Part shown: piece after piece, positions 36,962-48,954 of the stretch
How the letters are laid out: every line of letters starts with the position of its first letter
How positions within the stretch are numbered: position 1 is the stretch's first letter
Source: Nansenia antarctica
Taxonomy: Eukaryota; Chordata; Actinopteri; Argentiniformes; Microstomatidae
Reading direction: 5' to 3'
Length of the DNA: 64,000 nt
Assembly: GCA_963989245.1 (NCBI GenBank)
Contig: OZ022342.1
Location: 16,983,581-17,047,580 of the forward strand
Made by a program: the position numbers and the translations under genes
Notes under the pieces: model-generated
Database searches by the model: none
The model's input: only the letters and a program-made list of their open reading frames with translations
What the model was told of the DNA's origin: nothing

Positions 36962-39900
36962 CACCTGAACGAGCCGTACTCGGGCGGAGGCTGGTATCTG
37001 ACATGAGGCACGTCGTTCCTGGCCTGCTCCCTGGCGCGGTGCTCCTGGTAGTAATGTCCTCCAGGGTCCTGGTGCTGCTTGGGGGGGGAGGCCATGCCCT
37101 TGAAGGGGTAGTCCGGTGGCGGGCCTCTGTGCTGGCCTGAGGGCTTGTAGTAGTCCCCTGGGGGTCCGGGAGGGGGCAGCTGGGGGGACAGGGGGGCGCT
37201 GGTGACAGGGGCGTGGGCTTTCACCCCGCTGGTGGCCAGGGACAGCTGCATGAGGCGCTCGCTGAGGGAGCGCACGTGTCCCTGCTTTAGGTCCTTCAGG
37301 CCGTCGTCCTGGTGCACCTTGCCTCCGGCGCTGACCCCCCGCTGCACCGTGGGACGGCCCTCCGTACGCACCTTGGGGTTGGTCATCCCCGTCACGTAGA
37401 AGGCGGCGCCCACAGAGGGCGGGAGCTGCTGTTGTTGTTGCTGCTGCTGCTGGTGACCCCGGAAGTACTGCGACTGGACCTTAGCCTCCTCATAGGTCGG
37501 AAGGTCCTCGGGGTTAGGGCCCTGGCCACTCCCACCCCCTCCCATACTGCCCATCCCTCCCCCTAAGCTCCCCCCACCACCTCCACGGGAGGAGCCCAGC
37601 TTCTCCATGCCGTTGTCCGCCTGCAGCTCCTGGCCCTGAGGCTCCTGTCGTGCGATGTGGGGGACCATGGAGTGGTCGTCAGAGGGCCCCCCCTGGCCTG
37701 GGTACCCTCCACTCACCCCTCCCTGCTGCTGCTGCTGCTGTTGTTGTTGTTGCTGTTGTTGTTGTTGTTGTTGTTGCTGCATGGCCAGGTAGTTCCTATT
37801 CTCGCCATAGCGCATCTGCTCCTGCAGGAGGCGCTGGAGGACGGTGTTGCTGTTGCTGCTGCCGCTGCTGGACGACTCCTCTGCGGCCGCTGCCCTCATC
37901 TCAGCCTCCCGCAGACCACGCACCTCATGGAAGGACGAGCTGCGCCCGCGGTCAATACTCGATACTACGGGAAGGACGAGGAGAGAGGTGGAGAGGTGAA
38001 GGGTGGAGACAGGAGGGAGGGGAGAGGATGGAGAGGGAGAGAACGGATGGGGGGAGGGGGGGTTAGGAAAGATGGGCAAGGGAGGGTGAAGAAGTGAGGG
38101 GTGGAGGACAGGACAAGTGAGAACACACGGAGACAGTCAGCCAACCAGCCCCAAACTCAAACACGACACAAATACAGACGACTAGGACATGTGATGTTGA
38201 CGTGAGACACAGAACGGAGATGGAGACAATGGAAATCAATGGACTGAACCAACACTATCCTCTGAAAGACCTGGAGCAGTCGACCGCCCCCCAACCCCAT
38301 CATAAACCCTCAAGAAGAGGTTCAGCCCAAACCAGAAAAACCCCAAAATTGAACCAAACTCTTAACACTCTGACAGCTGGGATGTATTGCGTGGGCTATA
38401 AAATAATGAGTTTTTAGAGCCAAATCTATTCTTCTTACTAGTGTCTGTTTCCAAGGCTTGACCCAATGTTCCCTTGGGCAACATATGCCTAAACATGACA
38501 CCGCATTAGCTGAAATGCTGACTTCTAGTCAGGCCAAATTGATGGTCACCCAAACCAAGTGATTATACGGTGCTAAATCCCAGCATCAGAGTGCTATGGA
38601 CCACCCAGTAGGCCCATACTGTACTGTAACCCCACTCTCCTTATGCAGGACTGCAGAGCACATCTCAGCTTTACTGGGGAACATGCAGTGAATTATTTTC
38701 TAATAAATCGTGCCCATAATGCGATAGCAATGTATCATTATACAGAAGGGAAAAAAAAAACTGTTTCATTTGAATTTGTAGAAAGCAAAACCATTGATTG
38801 GAGATTGTTATGTGGATCCCAAGTGAGGTTTTATGATTTGAAAAGTTGGTACACAAACATACAGTCATAATCATTATACAGTAGGGGAAAGCAATGTGTT
38901 TAGTAAAACATACAAAGTCATAAAGTAGAAACCACCCAGAATGTGTTAGCTCTGAATTAGCTTAGCTAACACACAGGTCCAAATCAAAGAATCTCATTTC
39001 CGTCGAGTAAAACCTCCCTTTAACTACAGCCAATAAAACAGCCACAAGCGAGCAATAAGCTTAAATGGCTCAGTTAGATTAAAGGGGCTTCTTTTGAAAT
39101 TTGACTTCAATGTTTTTTGAGGTACTTTTCTCCCCAAGCGTTCTATGGAGTGGTTTCAACTGACGACCTTGAATGCCGTTATAAAGAGATCTAAAATGGT
39201 TAAAGAAGCACCATCTACAGAGTGAATTAAGGTGAAATTATTACATCTATTGCTTTCTGATATCCTTTTCATTCTCATGGAGGATGAAGCTTTTTTCCGA
39301 AACATCTGTGGTAAATAAATATATAATAAAAGTCAGCATTGGGGCCATCCGCGGCCCAGGGCTTTCCTCCAAGTTGAAGAAGGAACAAGAGAAGAAAAAT
39401 GAAAAAATGTCACAATGGTAATACTCTCCGCACATACTTCAACTGCTATTTCCTGCAGCTCTTCCCCAAACTCTTCTCTCACTGAATCCCCTGGCTCTTC
39501 GCAACCAACGACTACGGATGGGGACAATGAACAAATGGAGGATGGAAGAAAAACAAACAAACAAAACAAACACAACAAAAACTGAAAATAAACCCAATAG
39601 AAGATGGAGGACAGATGCAGTGGCATGACAGATGGCATTGTTTAGGCATGGCATTGTTTAGGTATGGCATTGTTTAGGTATGGTTAGAAGCAGCAGTGCC
39701 AGTGACTTATGGCTTGTTTAATAATGTCCACTGGACTGGTGGGTGCTGCCTGCCTATGTCCTGTCCTGTCCCGAATACACAGAGAGGAAGCAGGGAATCT
39801 GACACAGTTAATGTTGCTCAACTCCAAGCCTAGCAGGGGCGTTTCTCAAAGGAAAAAGACACTTTTACTTTTACATGAATGCATGTAGCCTATGGTCCCT

Positions 39901-40488
39901 AGATTTAGAAGTAGCATTAACAGTCTGAAATGTCTACTGCTCAATGAAACTGATGAAGGGTTAAAAGCTACATCTGTGCTAACGTGATTGTATAAGGGTG
40001 CTTTGAATTGAAACCCAGTGATATCACAACTAGTTAGAAAGCCTTCGTCATCCTCAGCGACCCTTCCCCCCTCCCTTCGTACTCCTTCCCTGTGGTTGTG
40101 TCAACCCAGCCCTCCTCTGTAGCCCCCCTGGAACGTCACCCCGCTCCTCCTCCTCCTCCTCCCCCCTCCCCCAGGTCACCTACCTGTGTGGCTGCTCTCA
40201 CCGCACTCTGGCTCTTCCTGGGGTGTCAGTGGTGGACTCTGCTGCTCATGGTGCTGGGGGGGTCCGGGATGCGGGTCTGGTCCGGGGGGCTCCGGCGTGG
40301 GGTCGCAGGTCACAGGGACGGGCGGTTCCTCCTGGTCCTGTAGAGCCACCAGCTCCTCCAACCGCTCCAACACGTAGAGACGCTGGTCCACGTCCCTCAG
40401 TCCCAGCCACTCTGTAACAGGAAGGCACTCTGTCTCAACCAGCTCCAACAATGGGGGTGGGGTCTCACACACAGGGCCGCAGGGGCCG
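23120..40488 (-). CDS. amot: Angiomotin (p130-like scaffold), 5' end incomplete
   Basis: Angiomotin is a junction and actin-associated scaffold that binds YAP/TAZ and LATS in Hippo signalling. Coding exons on minus are 40184-40488, 36965-37964, 35110-35785, 33674-33818, 30273-30365, 29645-29790, 27058-27207, 25483-25676, 25104-25232, 24467-24699, 23502-23777 and 23120-23235. All junctions are GT-AG and all phases agree. From ATG 37899 (the usual p130-type start, followed by TVLQRLLQEQ) the protein is 1030 residues. In that numbering LPTYEEAK is at 133, the LATS-type site HVRSLS at 208-213, a PPDY-like motif at about 261 and PPEY at 305-308. The later exons form the coiled-coil angiomotin domain (AQQMVDMLSEENR, VSEAYENL, RRHIEIRDQALNNAQAKVVK). 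The C terminus is EILI, a class II-like PDZ ligand (human AMOT has EYLI). The exon at 40184-40488 joins in frame upstream of the Met, so a longer N terminus is likely; its entry phase is 2 and no upstream exon was proven. AMOT-specific residues around HVRSLSERLMQLSLATSGVK favour amot over amotl1/2. Confidence 0.93.
24853..25098. repeat. Intronic minisatellite in amot
   Basis: About seven units of roughly 33 bp, built from GGTTAGTGTTRGATATGG and GAGGTGAG, end just 6 bp from the donor of the exon at 25104-25232. The first and last units are shortened. Confidence 0.9.
25752..25925. repeat. (CA)n array in amot intron
   Basis: A long interrupted CA repeat lies immediately upstream (in transcript sense) of the exon at 25483-25676. 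It yields only spurious His-Thr or Cys-Val ORFs. Confidence 0.95.
27209..27261. repeat. (CA)n abutting an amot splice acceptor
   Basis: On the transcribed strand this is a (TG)n tract running straight into the acceptor TGCAG of the exon at 27058-27207, so it takes the place of a normal polypyrimidine tract. Confidence 0.9.
29062..29170. repeat. (ATA)n and retroelement-like tail
   Basis: An (AAT)n run is followed by ACTTGGATTTCTATAGCGCC and TTTCATAAAACCCAAGGACGC, a module that is common in fish genomes as the end of interspersed retroelements. The family is not assigned. Confidence 0.5.
30019..30078. repeat. (CA)n microsatellite in amot intron
   Basis: A nearly pure CA repeat of about 58 bp. 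Confidence 0.95.
32285..32382 (-). repeat. Dispersed repeat, copy 2 (inverted)
   Basis: The segment beginning ACTAGCACCAGGGGAGCC and ending in (CATT)n is the reverse complement of the module at 7556-7655. A poly-T run precedes it. Confidence 0.75.
32815..33217. repeat. 26-bp minisatellite, about 16 copies
   Basis: A 26-bp unit containing TCTATCTCCGTTTAGAATGA repeats head to tail about 15.5 times with almost no divergence; one copy has GAGAAGG instead of GATAAGG. Such homogeneity points to recent expansion, and copy number is likely polymorphic. Confidence 0.95.
34011..35020. mobile_element. Composite hAT-derived region in amot intron
   Basis: The region starts with CAGTGGAGGCTGGTGGAGG, the same terminus as the MITE at 48784-48954. 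It contains a decayed BED finger (34336-34470) and AT-rich sequence, and ends near a GTTTAACAGTG motif. The exact right boundary and target duplication were not resolved, so it may be two nested elements. Confidence 0.5.
34336..34470 (+). pseudogene. BED zinc-finger transposase fragment
   Basis: The plus strand reads AAAIWKHFGF, a stop, then PNDEGEPANLAQAVCTICIK, matching the BED-type finger start of ZBED1/4-like hAT transposases (VWxxFGF, CxxC). One in-frame stop and the absence of the following His ligands show that it is dead. Confidence 0.65.
35284..35460 (-). repeat. Poly-Gln/Gln-His coding tract in amot
   Basis: About 59 codons, almost all CAA or CAG with scattered His (CAT/CAC), encode a Q/H-rich segment upstream of the coiled coil. 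The human AMOT also has a Q/H tract here. CAA and CAG are mixed, which normally slows slippage. Confidence 0.95.
37426..37452 (-). repeat. Nine-Gln tract in amot
   Basis: Nine consecutive Gln codons directly follow the LPTYEEAK-QYFRGH segment. Confidence 0.95.
37723..37779 (-). repeat. Nineteen-Gln tract in amot
   Basis: Nineteen consecutive Gln codons occur at residues 41-59 counted from ATG 37899. They are mainly CAA in the centre and a pure CAG run of six at the 3' side. Confidence 0.95.
38080..40100. other. amot intron
   Basis: This is intronic sequence between the coding exons 40184-40488 and 36965-37964. It contains no recognised element. A 74-bp exon-like segment at 39438-39511 is discussed under rejected items. 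Confidence 0.6.
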
Positions 40489-40651
40489 CTGAGGGGAGGG
40501 AGGGATGGAGGGGAAGGGGGAGGGGGGGGGGGGGATGAGTATGGGGATTGTGAAATATGGGGCACTTTCAGTAAAGTTGTTTCCTCTCATCGACCGTGGG
40601 CGAGAGCCAGAGCGGAGCGAGCCCTTGCCCCCACAGCTGGGCGACTCTGCT

Positions 40652-40694
<43 letters not shown>

Positions 40695-41076
40695 GGGGTG
40701 CTGGCCTTTGGCTGGAATCAAACACAGGATGTCAGGATGTCAGGATGTGCAGGGTTCAGAGCAGAGAGGGGATAGGAGCTTCTCTTGACAAAACAAGACA
40801 ACTCCCTTCTCCGTGTGAAACCAGGGTAAATTTCAGGACACAATCTTTCGCTGCGAGTGACTGAACATTGGTGTTATTGTCAAAGCCACAGGGCTACACA
40901 CAGAGAACCGTCGCAGCTAAAACTGACTTCAAGTGTTTGGAAAAACAACTGGAATGAGAATGTCAGCTAGAATGTTCTTCACTGGATCTGTGTGAAATCC
41001 CAGGGAGACTGACTTCAACATCAACAGAAATGGATCCCACTGACCCTGCAGCCCCACTGAAATACAGAGAGAATTG

Positions 41077-41080
<4 letters not shown>

Positions 41081-41175
<95 letters not shown>

Positions 41176-41179
41176 CACA

Positions 41180-41234
<55 letters not shown>

Positions 41235-41236
41235 GG
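41081..41236. repeat. (CA)n microsatellite
   Basis: About 150 bp of CA repeat with occasional ATA interruptions. Confidence 0.95.
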
Positions 41237-43920
41237 AATGAGTAAGTCAATCAGTATCACAACAAAACTAATCACCCTCCCTTCTTAAAAAATGACTTCC
41301 AGATGCTCTTCTCCCCCTCCTCCTACCCCCGTTTGCTGACGTTTAAACTGTAAGTTCCTTGACTGTTTCAGATAAACAGTTTATTCCGCAGCCGGAGTTG
41401 GCTGCAGTGCATCTTTGGAATCTGGCATTCCAGGCGCTCCTCAGATAGGTTTCCCTGTAAACGTTCCCAGCGAACCTGACCTCTAGGTCTGCATGGGTCA
41501 TGTCAGCGACACACTGGGCTGACAGTTGAAGTACTGGCCTGGCCATGGACAGTCTCAGCCACCACACACACACACACACCAGTGTTCATTTCATCGACGA
41601 AAATAATGACGAAAATATTCGTCAACACCTATTTTTCCATGGCAAAAGATTGACTAAATAGACCCAGAAAAAAATAAACTAAATTCATTTAATTCAATCA
41701 ATTTCATTGTAGTTGACTGACTGAATTAGACAAAATTATCTCTGTGTCTCTTGTCCATGGCTAATTGGACACTAGTTTTTTTTCCAGTGTTATTTGTTTG
41801 GCCCAATCAAAAGCATGCATGGCATTAGCTGAATTTCTTTTTAACACTGACACACACCGAATACGCCGAACACACACACACACACACACATGTACACACA
41901 CGCGTGCACACGCACACACACCTGAGCTAACCTGCATGGCTGCGTGCCAGCACAAAGCACTGAGCGACTAACAGTCACTTCAACACCTGTTTTGTTTGAA
42001 ATACCGCTTATGATTTTAACAATAACATTTCATTCAACACAGTCTGTCATAAAATATATATCTCTGTCATAATTTGTACCAACAAATTATGACAGAGAGA
42101 ACCCGAACTGATCACAGGCTGAACAATCAATCAAACACAATGACTATACTGCCGCTAAAGTGTAGGAGACTATCTATTGTTCCCTTGACGGTATTAGCAA
42201 TTGCCTCAACGTCATTTAAATGTGTTCCTTACTTACGGGACGACTACCTGAGTGATGAATCCTCTGCAGGGATTTACTTCCAATATTTCACGGAGCCAAG
42301 CTAGAGGAAAGCCGAGCCTAGAGTTCCAACCTGCTGTCTCTAATCCAACCTCAGCTTTTCCCACGGAGCAGAGCTGTCTCCCACACTCTCCTGTCACACA
42401 GAACCTCAACTCTACAGAGCTACACCGGCGCACCTCTCTCTCTCTCTCTCTCTCTCTACCTCCTCCCCCCCTCCCTCATCCCTCACTCCGACAGGTGGGG
42501 CTGCGAGGACAGGTGGATCTGGGCCGCCTCCAGGATCTAGTCACGCCCTCATACCTGTGCGCTGCCATAACCGTTTACCCTGTTTACCCTGCCAACTGCC
42601 TAACAACACCACTTCCTCTTCAGACAACTGACTTCCTTCCCGCCAGGAGGGCCAGGTAGACAGACCGGCGGGGCAACCACAGACAGGCAGACAGGTGAGA
42701 GAGAGGCAGTAAGAGACAGGTGAGACAGAGGCAGTAACAGACAGGTGAGACAGGTAAGAGAAAGGCAGCCACAGACAGGTAGACCGGCAAAAAGGGGGGG
42801 GGGGGGGGCAATCAGTGACAGGTAGACAGTCACAGACAGAGAGACAGGTGAGTCAGAGAGTGACAGTCACAGACAGGTAAGAGGGGGAAGAACACAAAGC
42901 CACAGACAGGTGATTCAGAGACAAAGCGAGACAACAGCAGTTCATCGGGGGTGTGGAAACGAGGCACAGTTACAAACACAGTCACAGGCAGGTGATTGGC
43001 CTACGGGTGGAGAGCCCAAAAAAACGGCGCGATGACTCGGGAGGGATTCACAATATGATTGGACTGGATTCCGACCGCATCCTCACAGGATGTGAAACGG
43101 TGAAAACGGTGTGAAGGTTCCCCCGAGACCTCCGGTCTAGAGGGGCTGATAAACAGCGGATACAAGTCCTCTGATCCCCGATGAGGGTCTGACCACCTGG
43201 GCTGAGTCTGGGGGGCCGGGTTACTGTGTAAACCACCATCACTCACTCACTCATTCACTCACTCTTCTCTCTCTCGCTCTCTCGCTCTCTGAAAACTCTC
43301 GTTAATGGCTGCTGTTCCTTCATCAGCAGCCAGGCAGGCTGAGTCAGAGACGGCCAAAGACAACCCTCACTGGCAGGTCTGGAGGCAGGTGTTACTGGGA
43401 GGGAGTGGAGGGGGTGTGGGCACAGGTGCAGGCTCCCGCTGGCCTCAGATCAGTGTCTCAGAGGCAGACAGGGCCACACAGACGGAGGGGAGAGGAGAGG
43501 AGAGGAGTGTAGAGGAGAGGAGAGGAGAGGTGGGGAGGGCAGGGGAGGAGAGGGGAGCTGGAGGCTCATATCAACTATGAAAACCACCCCTGTATGGTGG
43601 AGATCACTCAACCAAACCTGCTCCAGCTCACGTGGTAAATAGGGAAAGAGAGAACGGAGAGATAAATCTGGAGGGAGAGAGGAGGAGGAGAAGAGAGCTC
43701 TCGAGAGTGAGGGGGATAAGGGAGGGAGAGGAAGAAGAGAGAGAAAGAGGGAAGAGAGAGAGTCCAAGAGATGAATAAAAATCCTCTCTCTCTCTCTCAT
43801 CAAAATGGCATCCATCCAAGTGGCTGCTGTGTTTTCAGACCTGCAGGTTATTACCAGTCACGCCTCAGTGACACATACCTCATCTGAGTGACGCAGTCCC
43901 CCCAGAGAGACCTGGAGACA

Positions 43921-43956
<36 letters not shown>

Positions 43957-44174
43957 GCTTCAGCCTCTCAAACAGAAGTTTTTAGCCTGCCCTCAAATGT
44001 CATTCCTGAGATGCACAGATAAGTATATATATTATGATGGTCCTTCATATTTTGAATGGAGTCTGAGGTCGCCCTCTCTTATGTCAATATTTGCCTTCCA
44101 TGTCCAAGTTTCCCAGCGCCCCCGCACACGGACTGTTTATCCTGCTAATACGCCAGGAATGTAGAGAGGGGGAC

Positions 44175-44177
<3 letters not shown>

Positions 44178-44229
<52 letters not shown>

Positions 44230-44371
44230 GCGAGCGAGGTAAAGCGAGAGAGGGGAGAGAAACGAGAAAGAGGAAAAAGAAGGGGGGAGAGAGAAAATGA
44301 AAGGAGAGGCAGAGTGGGAGAGAAGAGATTGAAAAGAAGAGACATACATGTACAGTGAAGGAAAGGGGAGG

Positions 44372-44420
<49 letters not shown>
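44178..44420. repeat. (GA)n-rich tracts
   Basis: Two long GA runs (about 44178-44230 and 44377-44420) are separated by purine-rich sequence. The purine asymmetry extends over more than 250 bp. Confidence 0.9.
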
Positions 44421-44429
<9 letters not shown>

Positions 44430-44467
44430 CTGAGAGGGACAGACAGATGGCCCCTGACTAACATCAC

Positions 44468-44546
44468 CTGACAGTAGGGTCGCCGTCTGACCTCATCAGT
44501 AGGAGACACTGCAGGTTTCACAGGCGGTTCACCCTCAGGGGACATA
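44468..44546 (-). other. Candidate 5' coding exon (amot?)
   Basis: The minus strand shows an acceptor (ACCCCCAG|T) at 44546, immediately ATG TCC CCT GAG, then 25 further open codons rich in Pro, Glu and Val, and a donor CAG|GTGATG ending the exon at 44468. Its exit phase is 0, which does not fit the phase-2 entry of the next known exon, so another exon would have to lie between. It is unproven. Confidence 0.25.
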
Positions 44547-45630
44547 CTGGGGGTTACACACTAGGTCCTGAGAACACATCACACACACCAATACACGCCA
44601 CACACACGCAAACATACACTTGCTCACACACCCACTGTCTCAAACATACACACACAGTGTGGGGCGATAGATTAATATGATTTAGTGTCTCTTCAGGCCA
44701 GGAATAGGTCCAGCAGGGGCCAGGATGGTGAGCAAAGTCTCTAATACATCTTCCCAGGGTCTTACAAGAGGAACACCAGCCAGAGGTTAGTCACGTTTCC
44801 TCAGAGGGGGGGGTGACTCCCACAAGGCTCCAAACACACATGGAACAGACGGAAGATAACAGTGTATTGTACCTCTGGTTCCACTCAAGTGTACTCTCCC
44901 CGCAGAGAGGGAGAGAGATGGGCCTGGAGGATCCTTCAGTCTTTTGTCCCTTATCTGTTCTTCCCTCTACTGTACAGTAACACACACCACACTTAGCCCC
45001 CGGCACAACCCTCACACACCAGAGGAGAGGAGAGAAAGCAGACAGGATGAGGGAAGAGAAGAGAAGGGAGGAAAGGAATGTAGGAGTTTAAGCCCCGATA
45101 TGACCACCTCCTCCGGCCACACAAACATGACCCGAAAGATCCCCCCTGACACACACACACACGCGCACACACACACACGCACACACACATACGCACACGC
45201 ACACACACACACACACACGCAAGCGCACAATCTTTCACAGGCAGTGTTTACGTAAGAGAGGAGCATTAGTGGAAGGCTTCCAGTGGTTTAATGAACTCCA
45301 GAGAGCTCTTTCACATTAAGGGTTCTATCTGAACTTCATGTAGGACAAGATAACACTGACAATATTGTTATGGGAGAGAGGAGGGCAGAGAGTGAGGGGA
45401 GGGGGGGAAGTGAGGGCTTTGAACACAGTGAGAACAGAGAGAGGAGAGAAATATGTGGGGAAGGTCACAAGAAAGGCATGAGGGAAGTGAGAAAGAGGAT
45501 GGGGGGGGGCACGGGGGAAGAGGGAATGTAGTGTAGAGAGAGAGAGCGAGAGAGAGAGAGCGAGGGACAAGAGGGAGGTACAGAGGGAGAGAGGTAAGAG
45601 AGGGAGAGGGAGGAGAGAGGGGTAAAGAAG

Positions 45631-45662
<32 letters not shown>

Positions 45663-45785
45663 TTAGCAGAGCAGGGAAAACTGAGGAACACATGGCAGGA
45701 ACCAAGCAGGAAATGCAACATTCCAATCTGGAAAGGCCGCCCCTCTCTCTCCGTCTCTCCCTGACTGTATGGAGCGTGAAGCCCC

Positions 45786-45787
<2 letters not shown>

Positions 45788-45868
<81 letters not shown>
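45788..45868. repeat. (CT)n microsatellite
   Basis: A nearly pure CT tract of about 80 bp. Confidence 0.97.
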
Positions 45869-45871
<3 letters not shown>

Positions 45872-46195
45872 CCATTACACGGGGCGAGTGAGTGAGATTC
45901 TCACAGTGGAACGGACTATGGAGAGAACCAAGCCAAGAAACTCTGACACATCTGTACTCTCTCACTCTCCCTTTACCTAGTTCCCTTCTTTCCATACCCC
46001 TTCTCCTTCTCTTGCCCTTTTTTCTCCATCCTTCACTCCCTCCCTCCCTCCTACCTTCCACACACATACAGTACACACTCCCCTCTTTCTCCTCCTCCTG
46101 CCCCCCCCCCACTCACTCACTCACTCACTCTGAGGTTGGACTCCGCTATGATTGATTAGAGGAAGGGGATTATGTTCCTTTAAACATGTGAGCAG

Positions 46196-46234
<39 letters not shown>

Positions 46235-47482
46235 ACAGCGTCCTCCACAGGGGCCACATTACTTCAGCTCCGCTGAGGAAACTCTTGGAGAAGTGAGACG
46301 GCCATTGTTTGGATAAGATGGGCCTCCGACCAGCTCTCTGTCACAATACCTCAATCTGTCAATCAGCTCACTTCACTCCACTTCTCTTTTTGTCTTCAGA
46401 AATAGACGCCCTGCGCAGCAAATATTCCCCCAATCCAGTTTGACCTACTTATCAGAGGCATATCAGTTCACTGTTTTTCTGAGAGTCCTTTGTTGGGGGA
46501 GAGGGAGGGAGGGAGGGAGGAGGAATCCAATAACCCCGTAGATTGAATAGCTGCAATCTGCAGCGTTGAGCTCCCTGGTGAGCGGAGCGGGCCGGGCCGA
46601 GGAGGAGGAGGAGGAGGAGGAGGAGGAACGGGGCTGTCGCTGCCTGGTGCTGCTCCTGGCGATGGGAGGTGATTTTTTATCAGACTACTTTAAGACCTTT
46701 CAGTCCTTTGGCTAAATGAGAAACAGTCTCAGGGTCGCCATGGAGACCCATAAACGGACCTAACTCAAGAGCAGACAGGCCGTTTTGACAAAGCTACATG
46801 CTTCCTTTCTGGGGCCCCCCCCCCGCCCCTCTCTTTTTCCCTCCCTCTCTTTTTCCAACTCAATCACAATCTCTATATTGTGGTTTCATTCCCCCCGCAA
46901 CATACACACTCAACACACACAAATGTTCCTGATACACAGGCCCAACCTCTCAGAAACACAGCAACGACACCCCCCCCCCCACACACACTTATATACAACT
47001 CACTAAACCCCTTACCACACGGTACCAGACACACACACACACGCGATAATGGGAAGCATGTGCTGCAGAGATGAGATCGCTCTTCATCTCTGTCACCAGG
47101 GCTTGTGGGCTGATTTGGCCTGACTCTCTAGAGTTACAGCGGGGAAAAAACCCCCCTCCTCCACGCATGCACGCACACCTCTCCCCCTTTCCACCCCTTC
47201 TTTCATTATCAGTATCTTACCTCCTTTTCTGCTTTGCTCTCTACTTTACCCCCTCTCCTCACCCCCTGTGCCCACTCTTCACCCCTTTCAACCTCAATGA
47301 CCCCCCCCCCCCCCCCCATACACACACAACCATTACTGTAGCAGCAGTGTATTCATATCAAACCCGTCTGTCTCTCTGCTCCTATAATGCCAGATTTATG
47401 ACTGCGAGGAGGAGATGGACTACAGTGAATGAGTCAGTCAGGGAAGTCCTGGTCCCAGTAGAGACTGGATGGAGCTACCACT

Positions 47483-47582
47483 GACATGCATCACACATGT
47501 ATGACTCTACACCACTGACATGCATCACACATGTATGACTCTACACCACTGACATGCATCACACATGTATGACTCTACACCT
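47483..47582. repeat. 34-bp tandem repeat, three copies
   Basis: Three head-to-tail copies of a unit containing CACTGACATGCATCACACAT and ending GACTCTACAC appear essentially identical. Confidence 0.9.
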
Positions 47583-47871
47583 CTGGAAAACAGGGGGAAG
47601 TGGAGCAGGCACTTCATTATAACTTTGTCAGAAATCCGGAGAACACAGAGCCTACGGTGGCAATCCGATCCAGCCCGCGACAGGAAATGTTCCTGTGTCC
47701 AAAACAGTTCCCCCCGTCTGGGAGTGGAGCCGGATCTGGGGGATCAACGGATCACATGGAAGTGACGGGTCGGTTTCGCCCAAAAACATTGATACCGCCC
47801 GAGACTGACATGTCCGCCTGGGGACTTGATGAATGGTCTGGCGGGGCTGACGTTGGGGCTGGGTTTGAGGA

Positions 47872-47909
<38 letters not shown>

Positions 47910-47993
47910 AGTATGTGAATGTGCGTGTAAGTCAGAAAATGTGTGAGTCAGAAAATGTGTGTACGTGTGTGAGAATTACTATGAGTCTGAAAA

Positions 47994-47994
47994 T

Positions 47995-48071
<77 letters not shown>
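47994..48071. repeat. (GA)n microsatellite
   Basis: A GA tract of about 75 bp, with a (GT)n run just upstream at 47876-47908. Confidence 0.97.
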
Positions 48072-48074
<3 letters not shown>

Positions 48075-48783
48075 TGATGCCTTCCCCCTCCCTCCCCTAA
48101 ATGGGTAGCAGCAGTCTCCCACACTGTGACACATTCCTGAGCAGTACCGGTCGTCTGCTCCCTGGGGTTCACAGGTACATTGTGCTGTGTAGCCCCAGTC
48201 CCAGGCATTGGGTTACCCTCACTCCCACTATGAAAGCACAGAGGTATGCAATGGGTCTTTTAATAGTCCCACAGCTAGTTTCCTCCTCCACGCTAACAGT
48301 ATCACAGTCTCCTCCAGAACAAAGAGCAAGAGATGGAGTGGTGATTCCAGCTGGGGGAAGATGGGGGGAGAGGTCATTGAGTTGACTCAACAATGTTGGT
48401 TTTAAATATGCCTGTAATGAGGTGGGGGGGGGGGGTTAAAACACATATCGGCTCAGAGGAAAACAAGAGGCATTATGGGTTGTTACAACGCTGAGTCAGC
48501 AGACTGGAGTTTGAGCCCCCTCTACAGAGAGAGGGAAAGGGAGGGGAGGGGTGAGATGGAAGAGGGAGAGGAAGGGAGGGAGGGAAAAAGAAGAAGAGAG
48601 GGGGAGAGAGAGAGAGAGGGGGGTGGGGGGAGAGGGAGGGAAGATGGTGAGCTGAGATATACAGAGAAAGTGAGGGAACACAAGAAAGAGAACTGAAAAA
48701 GAGAAACGGAAAGAGAGTCAAATGGAGAGGGGAGTGGAACAGTCAGAGACATTCCAGTGCTGTGAGTCAATGGCGCTAGGCAC

Positions 48784-48954
48784 CAGTTGGAGGCTGGTGG
48801 AGGTAGAAAATCAGAGGACTGGGCTCATTGTGATGCATGGAGCGGAATCGTGTGAATGGTATCAAACATGTGTTTTTGACGCCATTCCTCATTCCATTCC
48901 CGGCATTACAATGAGGGCCGTCCTCTGATGTCTACCTCCACCAGCCTCCAACTG
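48784..48954. mobile_element. hAT MITE with 8-bp TSD
   Basis: The 171-bp element has long inverted ends: CAGTTGGAGGCTGGTGGAGG at the left and its complement at 48935-48954. The interior is partly palindromic (GGAGCGGAAT with complementary CATTCC). Flanking octamers are ctaggcac (48776-48783) and ctaggcag (48955-48962), matching 7 of 8. Elements with this terminus are, to my knowledge, very frequent in salmonid and pike genomes. Confidence 0.85.

Noticed and set aside
39438..39511. A 74-bp exon-like segment on minus (acceptor CCGTAG, donor AA|GTATGT) that could insert between the amot exons 40184-40488 and 36965-37964.
   Set aside because: It accepts phase 1 and exits in phase 0. Including it would shift the next exon into a frame that stops right at the p130-type ATG, whereas skipping it gives a perfect phase match. 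At most it is an alternative or poison exon.
41343..41579. Non-repetitive minus ORF (78 codons) between amot exons and upstream sequence.
   Set aside because: No good acceptor and donor pair with a compatible phase, and no recognisable domain.
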